A stretch of 23,276 nucleotides of DNA from Kipferlia bialata (lineage: Eukaryota > Fornicata), in the NCBI GenBank assembly GCA_003568945.1, contig BDIP01000263.1, positions 1-23,276 on the forward strand. The letters run 5' to 3'. Within the stretch, counting starts at the first letter, position 1; each line of letters opens with the position of its first letter. Positions 1-7,953 of this stretch are shown one piece after another. The position numbers were made by a program, and so were the translations under genes. Below the pieces are notes generated by a model that searched no databases, was not told the origin of the DNA, and saw only the letters and a list, made by a program, of their open reading frames with translations.

Positions 1-107
1 GTGAGTTCGCCTCCCTCCTTGAGGTCATCGAGGCCAACGTGGACTACACCACCACCACCCGTAACTGGGGAGGACTCGAGAAGGGCTCCAAGGCTGTCAA
101 GGCTTAA
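1..107 (+). CDS. 3' end of an unidentified protein-coding gene
   Basis: The frame starting at base 3 is open from the window edge to a TAA at 105-107 and gives the last 34 residues of a protein, starting EFASLLEVIEANVDY and ending GLEKGSKAVKA. Codons are strongly biased to C- or G-ending forms (ACC, GTC, AAG, CTC), as in the membrane-protein gene at 4731-7598. In this kind of genome that bias usually marks a well-expressed gene, which is an inference. The stretch is soluble-looking, with no membrane segment, and I do not recognise the family from so short a tail. The window begins GTGAG, which resembles a splice donor, but the coding frame runs straight through it, so I read it as exon. The rest of the gene lies outside the window. 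Confidence 0.6.
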   Translation, partial: EFASLLEVIEANVDYTTTTRNWGGLEKGSKAVKA

Positions 108-365
108 GTTTACTCTTGAGCTTCGACGAATTGGCCCTTCCATTGGGTAGCATTGAATAGATGTTTGTCCCGATTTGTTAGTGTTGGCAATTCAGATATC
201 ACTATCCTCTCTCAAGCTCTTCTTAGTGTGAGTCTGGGGGATAGAACACTGTTGCAACCAGTCCACGTGAATTGGAGTCTGTACAGCTACACCCTCGAGT
301 GTTTTTACCGTATTGTGTCCTATCGTGTCTGTCGCGACTCAGTCCTCTCTTCGTCCCACTGGAAG

Positions 366-799
366 ATGAATAACACAACCCAGCCCAAGGCCGAGAATGG
401 GTTTCAGGAGCCTGATGAGGAGGACGGCAAGGTGTTCAAGAATGTGGCTCTGCGAGAGACGATGGATCTCCTGGCACACAGACACGACCGCAGTCTGAGG
501 TGGGATGACCAGGCAGGAGCCGCCTTGAATGAGGTGATGGAGGACTTCATCTCCTCGTCCCTCACGTTTGTGGAGCAGATGTACGACGCCCAGGATCAGG
601 AGAGAACAGGAAAGGAACAGGGGACCAGAACATCTACACAGCATCCCTCAGTCACCGACATGAAGGAGTTCTTTGGTGAGACACACCGTATATATATGTA
701 TGTATGCGTGGGTTTCCACTCATTGTTATGACAGTGTGTATCCTCTGACTTCTGACATCAGAGGAGTTCTACAACATACGCCTTCCTGACCAGACTTAG
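366..799 (+). CDS. TAF12: TAF12-like histone-fold protein (TFIID/SAGA subunit)
   Basis: Two exons, 366-675 and 762-799, give 115 residues. The 86-nt intron (GTGAGA...CTGACATCAG) is inferred because joining the exons completes a recognisable domain end. Residues about 29-110 match the TAF12 histone fold in order: helix 1 (LRETMDLLAHR), a loop, a long helix 2 with the family-typical ...EDFISSSLTFVEQM (human TAF12 has DDFIESVVTAACQ), a short polar linker, helix 3 (SVTDMKEFF), and after splicing EFYNIRLPDQT, equivalent to the W-N-[IM]-x-[IL]-P at the end of the TAF12 fold. TAF12 pairs with TAF4 or Ada1 in TFIID and SAGA, in the nucleus. The protein lacks the long N-terminal and C-terminal extensions of animal and yeast homologues. 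The frame is open back to an ATG at 153, but that stretch does not look coding, so I chose the ATG at 366. The linker between helices 2 and 3 (QDQERTGKEQGTRTSTQ) is longer than usual. Confidence 0.72.
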
Positions 800-1232
800 A
801 GTAGTAGTGTAGTAGCCACAATCTCTGGCCACACATAGCCCACCTGATATTGGTGGCTGATAGTGATACCGCGGACACAGTGTTGCGATTGTCAGAGGGC
901 TCCCGGGAATACCCGCGAATATGCCCCATCTTGCCGCATATGCGTCCAAGATGATTACCACTTGGACATGTCTCATCTACTATTTCATCCCTTCTGGAGG
1001 GCACTTCATACAAGACACAGTCTACACATCGGCTATGCGCTGGTTGTCTGTGGATACAATAGATACCAACATATCTATAGGTACTATGGGAATCCAATGT
1101 CTATAAGAACCTCTCTGAAATGTCCAACACATTTACCCAATAACGGACACGCACTCTATTAATGAACACGGAGACACATACACAGCTATAGGAAAACGGG
1201 TCATACAACACATTGTCGAGAGTCAGTCCCTC
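800..1232. other. Intergenic region between convergent genes
   Basis: These 433 bases lie between the stop of the TAF12-like gene and the stop of the WDR44-like gene, which face each other, so they should hold two 3' ends. Open frames of 60-120 codons occur on both strands, but none has a recognisable product, splice-supported extension or consistent codon bias. I see no tRNA-like fold, repeat or other element. Confidence 0.5.
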
Positions 1233-2463
1233 TCAGCCTGGAGAGTCGTAGGCCCTGAGTACCCCTGACGAATCTGTGACAAAGAGGAAGAAGGGACCCA
1301 GCACCCCCGATGTCTGGGGTGCCACCTGGGGCTGCACTGCGGCTAGGCCGGTGACAGGCATGGACCCCACCTTGAGCACATAGGCCTTCCTCATGTCGAA
1401 GGTGGCGCCTGGGGGTGAGAGTATGTATATACAATGTCAGTGTGCAAACTATATAAGTGCAGAAGAGGTAGGGGTTGTACCTACACCAGGCCGCAGCCAC
1501 CCCTTGACCCCCTGCCCTGCCATGCTGTTCCTGGCATCTGTCTCCAGAATGGCAGCACAGTCGTAGAGGTACACACTCCCGTCGTCCCCCGGTGCAGCTA
1601 TGAGTGAGGCAGCAGCGGTGTTTGCGGCACATGACCTTGGCGGCACAAAGGCACTCCCTGTCTGGCTGACATCACCCCCATAGGTGTGCCCCCTGAACTT
1701 GGCTATGCGTGCATATGACACCAGGCTGAACAGCCTCAGCCTCGAGTCTGACGTGGTCACAAGCACAGTCCGCTCCCTAGGCCCAGCGCAGAGACCAGTC
1801 ACCTTGTGCGGCTTGTGTCGCCGGCCCCTCTGACTGCGGCTGCTAAAGGCAGTGATGAGACACAGATCTGAGGGCTGCCGAACAGCAACTGTGCCTCGGT
1901 AACTGCCGGTTAGCAGAATACCGTCCCTTCCCCCACCCTCTCTTTCCCTTCCGACGAAGCCCAGTGTTGTGAGTTGCTCACCGGGGTCTAGCGCCACCAC
2001 CTGCCGGCGGGATATGTCCCACCGCCTCAGCTTGCGGTCGAGACATGTTGTGAAGAAGATCCGGTCATCGTCTGAGTTGAAACACACAGCTGACACGGGA
2101 GAGGGGTGGGTGAAGACACCCAGGCACTCACTCCGCAGAGGGTTCCAGAGCCTGTGGTGAGACATATACATACAGAGACTCAAGGTATACCAAGGGAGTG
2201 CCTCACCTGACGTCTCCGTCCAGGGATGCAGACAACAGGAAGTTGGAGGGTGCCCATGTCAGTGAGAGCACCTCAGCTCTGTGGAGTGTCCACCTCCTTA
2301 GGGGCTCAGTGTCAACCAAGGGGAGAGCCCCTGCTGCCTGGCCCACGTGCCACACACACACCACCCCATCGGCAGAGGCAGTAGCCAGGAACTGCCCATC
2401 CGCACTGGCGGCACAGCTCCACACGGGGCAGGAGTGGGCGGGGATCTCAAGGCGGAGGCGCAT
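1233..2463 (-). CDS. WDR44-like WD40-repeat protein, C-terminal propeller (5' end probably missing)
   Basis: Three exons on the minus strand, 2463-2207, 2151-1481 and 1408-1233, give 367 residues, nearly all WD40 propeller. The order of motifs follows human WDR44, a Rab11-binding protein: HSCPVWSCAASADGQFLATA...VCVWHV; then EVLSLTWAPSNFLLSASLDG; then VRLWNPLRSECLGVFTH; DDDRIFFTTCLDRKLRRWDI; a TGSYRGTV blade; RRHKPHKVTGL...ERTVLVTTSDSRLRLFSL; and a final DDGSVYLYD blade. The joins restore V-R-L-W-N and P-G-V-G-A-T-F-D. The donor of the second intron could equally be 6 bases upstream (exon ending 1487), which also keeps frame. The ATG at 2463 is immediately preceded by CTGACACAG, a perfect local 3' splice site, so this exon is probably internal and the upstream part lies beyond the G tract or is lost. 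Family members act as Rab effectors in membrane traffic; that role is inferred. Confidence 0.8.
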
Positions 2464-2505
2464 CCTGTGTCAGGTCAATAGAAGAGAGGGACTAGAGAGA
2501 AGAGT

Positions 2506-2546
2506 GGGGGGGGGGGGGGGGGGGGGGGGGAGGGGGGGGGGGAGGA

Positions 2547-2578
<32 letters not shown>
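2506..2578. repeat. 73-bp near-homopolymer G tract
   Basis: A run of G interrupted only by single A bases at about 2531, 2543, 2546 and 2548. It separates the first visible exon of the WDR44-like gene from the start of a cathepsin-C-like gene, and both genes appear broken at it. The window's right end is also a C homopolymer, so such tracts may be where assembled pieces end or were joined. Confidence 0.9.
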
Positions 2579-2579
<1 letters not shown>

Positions 2580-2822
2580 ACTTGGTACCTGGTATATCCG
2601 TTGGACACTCAGTCGTGGAGGAGGTCATAGGAGTCTCCCATACAGCCTAAGATTACGGGCGTAAAAGACGATGCCTTAACTATTGAACAGATTTCCTATT
2701 GTGAAAAGCACACTCACCCAAGTACCATACACATCCTGGACTGTGCACGATGCGGGTGTATCAGCTAAAGTACCGACCACGGCGGCAAGGAAAACCAATA
2801 CTCCTATCAATGGTAGTCGCAT
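2579..2822 (-). CDS. Cathepsin C (dipeptidyl peptidase I)-like gene, 5' fragment only
   Basis: On the minus strand an ATG at 2822 opens a 35-residue exon (2822-2718). It encodes a clear signal peptide (MRLPLIGVLVFLAAVVGTLA) and then DTPASCTVQDVYGTW. Mature animal cathepsin C begins DTPANCTYLDLLGTWVF, so this is the first strand of the exclusion domain of a dipeptidyl-peptidase-I-type cysteine protease. A GTGAGT donor follows the TGG codon. A plausible 71-nt intron ends in TAATCTTAG, and a possible second exon (2646 leftward) stays open, with residues such as WETPMTSSTTEC, until it runs into the G/C tract. The remaining exclusion domain and the whole papain-like catalytic domain are not in the window. 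Instead the next sequence on this strand belongs to the WDR44-like gene. The first exon is convincing; the second is tentative. The enzyme would be secretory or lysosomal. Confidence 0.6.
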
Positions 2823-3057
2823 CCCACTTCAGTGTAGAAGTGTCAAGAGTCAGCATGCAGTCACTTTACTTAGCTTAAATCTGTCTCTTACTACTAATGA
2901 ATTTAACTTAAAATCGAGTCCGATTTAGTGGTTTGGTCTTTAGACATCTGGTCTTCATCTCAGCCAGAGTCTCTCTTTCGTCTTCCTTTCTATCCTTTTC
3001 ATAATCAAGTCCCTTTGAACCAAGTCGAGAAGGGGTAGCCCATTGTGCGTGGGACCC
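2823..3057. promoter_or_regulatory. Divergent intergenic region, presumed bidirectional promoter
   Basis: These 235 bases separate the starts of the cathepsin-C-like gene (minus) and the RG/acidic protein gene (plus). The region contains AT-rich stretches around 2869-2912 that contrast with the GC-rich exons, which suits a compact protist promoter. I do not see a definite TATA box or other named site. The call rests on position only. Confidence 0.3.
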
Positions 3058-4371
3058 ATGTCTCTGGAGCGAGACCTGTACGAGCCCCCCACTGCGACTG
3101 ATGACTGGACCAACACCCCCCAGACAGATGACAGACATAGGGGGAGGGGGAGGGGGAGGGGGAGACACCGTGCCCCTGTGAGAGAGACAGAGCCCACTGC
3201 AGAGTCCAAGGCGATTGAGGCCCCTGCTGAGGCAGAGTACCAGATCCTGGACCCCAAACGGTTCATCGAAGACTCTGTGTTTGAGAGAATGGCCTCAGAG
3301 AAGCAGGAGAGGTCCGAGGCAGAGGATGCAGTGGGTGGGTGGCATCCTAATTTCCGACACATTCTATATATCTTACTTACTTAGAGGGACTTATAATATG
3401 GCATGAAGGACTCATTTCTGTTCACGTGTATACATACTAATATGTGTGCCACTATAATCCTAACATCAGCCTGGTTCTGTGAGACAGAGATGAAGTTCTC
3501 TTCCGCCAGAGCCCTTCTGGTGCTGAGGGCGATGTATCCCACCGTGGTACGTACACTGTATGCGAGAGATGGGCTGTATGTCCTCACCCTCCTTGTTCTT
3601 ACCCCAGCTGACGTCGGTTCAGCCGACCATGTGTCTTGCCGAGTACTTCTGTATACTGCAGGTGCTGGATGGAGTGCCTGTGACCGACCTGCGCCCCCCG
3701 TCGTATGAGGGTCTGATTGTGGCATATCGCCAGACTGTGACAGGGGCCATGGAGGCCGGGTACACCGAACAGGACGTGCCGCCCCTCACCCTCCTGGTGG
3801 ATATGATGGACACCATGCCCCCCCTGCCCCCTCCTGGTATGCCCTGCGACCTCGACCTGTGGCCCCTGGCTGCCAAGGCCGCCATCGAGCCCCACTGGCA
3901 GGGCATTGTGGACGGGGTGGCCCAGCGGGTGGGGGAGAGCATAGGGCAGGTGCAGCTGAAGAGAGAGGCGTCCTTTGGCGGGGACAGAGAGTATGTGCTG
4001 AGGATTGGGGGGGCTGCAGTGCTGTATGGGGAGCGGCAGCTTGGGTACGACTCCTCTGAGTTCTGTCGGTCAGTCAGGCACCACATCTCGGGGTCTGCCC
4101 TTCAGAGCATGGCCCACTTCAAGGGGGCCACCCTGGCCAGCGTAGACAGAGACGAGGAGGAGAGCGAGGCAGAGGCACAGGCCCAGGCAGAGGCCCAGGC
4201 CCAGCTAGAGAAAGATGCGGGGGATGTGGAGATGGCTGATGGCCTGGGAGCAGAGGCTTCCGAGGAAGCGTCCAGCGATGACTCAGAGTACGACATTCTT
4301 CTTAGTTATACGACTACTCTATCTCATAATTCACAGTTGGTCTTTGGTCTCACCTCAGTATGTTCAGTTAG
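3058..4371 (+). CDS. Unrecognised protein with RG repeat and acidic Ala/Glu-rich tail
   Basis: Inferred exons 3058-3334, 3470-3546, 3608-4287 and 4359-4371 give 348 residues. All donors are GT and all acceptors carry the local 3' element (CTAACATCAG, CTTACCCCAG, CTCACCTCAG). The ATG at 3058 follows an in-frame TAG, so the start is well fixed. The order is: a polar N-terminus; an RG repeat (RHRGRGRGRGRHR, about residues 28-40); a linker with ILDPKRFIEDSVFERM; a helical core starting WFCETEMKFSSARALLVL and running on to a proline-rich segment (MPPLPPPGMP) and a compact globular part; then an acidic low-complexity tail (EAEAQAQAEAQAQLE, then DDS repeats). If the last intron is not removed, the frame instead continues to a stop at 4417, adding a non-acidic tail of about 40 residues that looks non-coding. 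RG repeats plus an acidic tail are common in nuclear and RNA-associated proteins, but I do not recognise the core and assign no function. Confidence 0.65.
3140..3163 (+). repeat. AGGGGG hexamer repeat coding for RG dipeptides
   Basis: About four tandem AGGGGG units in the first exon of the gene starting at 3058, translated as alternating Arg-Gly. The G-rich coding strand has four runs of five G, so it could form a G-quadruplex in DNA or mRNA. Confidence 0.8.
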
Positions 4372-4730
4372 GTTTGCACCATTCACTGAGATCCCTTCTT
4401 TTGGCCGTTGGTGGTGAGGGGTACACGCAGTAATTGTCAATGGGAGACTATCATCGGGAATACTCCTGATCAAGTGACTCCCGCATCGCCAGAACCCATA
4501 TGGACATTAATATTATGGGAGTGCACAAATGTTATGAGTACATCCATTTGCTACGCGTAGGATTTTGGACATAAACTCCATCCCCAGATTCTTCTTTCAA
4601 TTTACGACTTAGTGTTAGAAACAAATACTATTAATAACTTGACATTTTTAGTATATCGGACAACCTGACCTGGTATCAGCAGAACGTAACCTATAACTCT
4701 CTTTAGCCCAGAGAAAACTAGTAGGATCCA
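4372..4730. other. Intergenic region between two plus-strand genes
   Basis: These 359 AT-richer bases hold the 3' flank of the RG/acidic gene and the promoter of the membrane-protein gene. No open frame of note, no tRNA-like structure and no repeat is apparent. An AT-rich stretch at about 4590-4660 precedes the next start codon by about 80 bases and may include its core promoter; this is inference from base composition. Confidence 0.4.
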
Positions 4731-7598
4731 ATGGGTGGACCTGTTGGAGGTGGAGTAGACTCCAAGTTAGTGGATCGGTCCATTATGGATGAGGGCTCTG
4801 ACAATAGCAGTGGAGGCTCCGCAAGGTAAGATGACTGCTTTCATAATTGGTATATACCTTCCCCATGCAGAGATTTGCCTCCCTGCTTGTGTATACCTTT
4901 ACTACGTGGCCGTAACTGAGTATTGTATGCATGAGGTTCAGATATATAGGCATTTCTAGTAACACTTCTTCATTCTCACACCGAGGTGCCTTATCATCTG
5001 CGGACTCTTCGTCCTGTTGGCCGCAATCCTCGTTGTTCTGTTCTTCGTTGTGATTCCTGCCGCCAAGATGCCCCAGGGATTCAATGTTCTCGCCAACTTT
5101 GCCGAGACTGATCAGAACACCACCTTCTCTCTGTACCCTGCCCTTGGCCGCATTGTGACCTTTGACTTCGAGTACAAGAAGGACCCCACCCCAGACTCCG
5201 AGTACCGTCTGTACAAGGCCGATGGCGAGTTCAAGGGAGTCACCCAGAGCATATTCCCCTGGAGCCCCACCGACTCCTTTGACTGGGTGCCCCTGTACTC
5301 AGGCGACTGGGACCTGACCTTCTCCACCATGAGCGTGCCCGTCGGCACCTACCCCACCGCAGCCACAGACTCCGACCACTCCCTGGAGGTGGTTGAGAAG
5401 AAGTTCACTGTGCTGGCCCTGAGTGATATGGTTGCCTTTGACGAGCAGTTCAAGGAGTCCTACTCCTACAAGCTGACAGACTCCACAATCACATTCCCAG
5501 AGACCCTGACCTCCCAGACAGTCAGGTACTCCCTGCCCGGCTTCAAGACGTCCACCCTGGACGATGAGTACCTGGCCCAGCACGATGAGACAGTCCAGGC
5601 ATGGGGCGTGAGGGTCGGCCACAAGCCCTTCCCCGACTCCCCCCTGCCCTTTGAGTTCACCCCTCTGGTAAGGGTCCAGGACATGGTGGCCACAGACGTG
5701 CTCATCTCCGGCCTGGCCTTCGACACATACGAGGTCAAGCACGAGTTCTACCCCGTCAGTGCCGTGGACGGACCCTTCTCCTGGACGTCTGGGGGAGACG
5801 GGCCCCTGGCTGCTGCCCCTGGGGCCAAGCCTGTGTTCCCCGACTTCAACATGCAGAGTGGCGCTGTGACGATGGAGGTGGACAAGCCCTTTGTCGGCTT
5901 CACAGCCCCCGCCTTCACCAACTCCATGGACCAGGACCACGTCCAGACATACGCAGAGCCCGCGTCCCCAGAGCCCTACTTCGCCATCATGCCTGCTGGA
6001 GGTGAGGGGTGGCTGTCTGGTCTCTATGGCATCTGTGTATGTGTATGGGCTATGGCATCTGTGTATATGTATGGGCTTGTGTCTCTGCCCTCTCCCATAT
6101 CTAACGACCAGGTGTTGCCTCTGTCCTCGACTCCATCGGAGGCTCCGTCGAGCACAGGCCTGTGTACCAGAAGGACAGGGAGGGGGACAACGTGCTGCAG
6201 ATCGGCATTGGAGGTACCGGCCACGCCCTGCTGTCTCTGCCCGGCCCCAACATGGACAGTGCCAACGCTGACGGCACCACAGGCCAGTATGTGGTGGAGG
6301 TCGACAACGCCGGAGACATCCTGCGTCTGACCTCTGTGCTGCGTGTGAATGAGCAGCTCGACGCCATGGAGGGAGACTTTGACACCGTGACTGCCATTGG
6401 TACCTGCGACGCGGCTGTCCTCCCCATTGACTATGCCTCCCGGTCACTGAGGGGCCAGGTGGTGGTGAACGCAGTGGCCATGTCACAGATAGAGGGGTGC
6501 AGCCCCAAGAGCTACAAGGTGGGGGGGAGTGTATACAGAGGCATAGTGACTGTCCGCTCTCAATACCTGCTCTCTCAATATGTACTGTCAGCATGTATAT
6601 AACCTATATTCATTATAAGACATATATACACAATCATATGTGTATACTAACTTATCTATCAATACTGACTGCAGGACAAGGAGCTGAAGGAGCAGGGCCT
6701 GTACCATGCCGGGGACGCCCTGTCTGCCTCTGACCTCGAGGGTGTGTGCCAGGTGGCCAAGGACTATCTGCTGGTGCTGGACAGTGCCACCTTCGCAGTC
6801 ACCAGCGTCATTGACGTGGCCGCAGCATACCTCCCAGCCACCTCTGTCACCCCCATCGTCCCAGGCATCTTTGACACCGAGCTAGGCCTCAGGGGCCCAG
6901 TCTACGGCACCGTGGGCGGCACTGACTACGGCAGAGTGGCCCAGGACACCCTGCGTATCAACTCTGTCTTCTACGACCCCTCCGACGACTGTCTCTTTGT
7001 GTCCCTCCCAGACTATGGTGATGTCGTCAAGGTGACCCAGGACGGAGACCTCGTGTACGCCATGTCCGACTTTGCTGTCCACGATGACAGGCCCCTGCCC
7101 TCCACAGACAGCATTACCAACCCAGTCAAGAGCGCATTCACCTTCCAGCGCCAGGGAGCTCCCTTCTTCGCCGCCGTCTCCGACACCCGTGGCACCAGCC
7201 TCACCCTCTGGATGGCTCTCTTTGAGTCAGACGGCGAGACCTCCTACGTGTCCCTCTATGCCATCGACGAGACCCACCGGTCCCTCGTCTGGATGCAGGG
7301 CGCCGTGGACTCTCGGTCCCCTCTGCCCGAGTGCTCCACATTCACCAGGGCCCAGATCCTGGCCTCCGGCAACCTCCTCGCCGTGTGTGGCTGTGCCGGT
7401 GCCAAGAAGGGGCCAGGCAACTACCCCAAGGCCTCGACAGCCGCATACGAGGTCAACGACACCAACCTGGTGGTTGGGTACTACCTTGCTGATGATGCTG
7501 CATCCTTCTTCGCCAAGGTGCCCTCCACCTACGTGGGTGACCGTTACCACGCCACAGAGCGGACCCTCACCCACACTGCCGCCCAGTACAACATCTAG
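4731..7598 (+). CDS. Type II single-pass membrane protein with arylsulfotransferase-like beta-propeller ectodomain
   Basis: Four exons, 4731-4825, 4986-6001, 6112-6518 and 6675-7598, join in frame to 813 residues. All acceptors carry the local CTNAC..AG element. Residues 1-32 are hydrophilic and Gly/Ser-rich with no signal peptide. Residues about 33-55 (CLIICGLFVLLAAILVVLFF) form one membrane helix, and the other 750 residues would lie outside the cytosol. They are beta-rich and include an NTT sequon near the membrane. The C-terminal third resembles the arylsulfotransferase (ASST) propeller: RINSVFYDPSDDCLFVSL at about 600-617 is like the HxNSxxYDxxDDSxxVSSR strand of bacterial ASST, and later come GNLLAVCG and STAAYEVNDTN. 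The histidine I recall before N-S in ASST is Arg here, so activity is doubtful. Alternatively this is simply a lineage-specific propeller surface protein. Strong C-ending codon bias suggests high expression. The reading frame is secure; the family is tentative. Confidence 0.7.
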
Positions 7599-7953
7599 GT
7601 CCATACGACACAGTCTCTAGTGGCTTATTTTGTTTGCGTGGGGTGTTTGGTCCTCCACGCCAGAATCTTAATTGCTATAAATTTGTTATAACCTGACACC
7701 CTAACACTTGTAATTACAGAGTATGGTTGTCACTCCAGCAAAGGAATGTTCTTCTAGACTGACTATAATGTGACTCTCACAGTGGTGACATTACATCACG
7801 TATATATTACGACTCCACTCCAGGGGACTATAATTGATAGTTCTCTGGCCAATGTGCTGGCATATATCAGACAAGGGGTGTAGAATTTTTGGTTCCGGAA
7901 GAGCTGTCATGTACTTTGCTATGAATTGTTGCTTTTAAGTCAGTCGTCAACTG
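7599..7953. other. Intergenic region between membrane-protein gene and importin-alpha
   Basis: These 355 AT-rich bases contain the 3' flank of the upstream gene and the promoter of importin-alpha. No coding frame, RNA gene or repeat stands out. A T-rich segment (TTTTGTTTGCG) follows the upstream stop by about 30 bases and could belong to its 3' end processing region, but I cannot assign a signal. Confidence 0.4.

Noticed and set aside
1-6. GTGAGT at the window edge as a splice donor
   Set aside because: The downstream frame is open with strong coding bias from base 3, so these bases are more likely exon.
153-365. N-terminal extension of the TAF12-like frame from an ATG at 153
   Set aside because: The extra 71 residues are Cys/Ser/Tyr-rich and unlike the rest in composition, and they precede a good internal start. 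More likely upstream untranslated or intergenic sequence.
863-1162. 99-codon plus-strand frame and overlapping frames between the TAF12-like and WDR44-like genes
   Set aside because: No domain, codon bias or splice support. Several frames on both strands are open here by chance.
2198-2650. 150-codon plus-strand frame crossing the G tract
   Set aside because: The tract reads as poly-Gly in any G frame, so it cannot create a stop; the flanks are antisense to the WDR44-like exon.
5299-6594. 431-codon minus-strand open frame opposite the membrane-protein gene
   Set aside because: It runs through both exons and intron of a well-supported plus-strand gene, is His/Gly/Arg-rich junk in composition, and has no domain.
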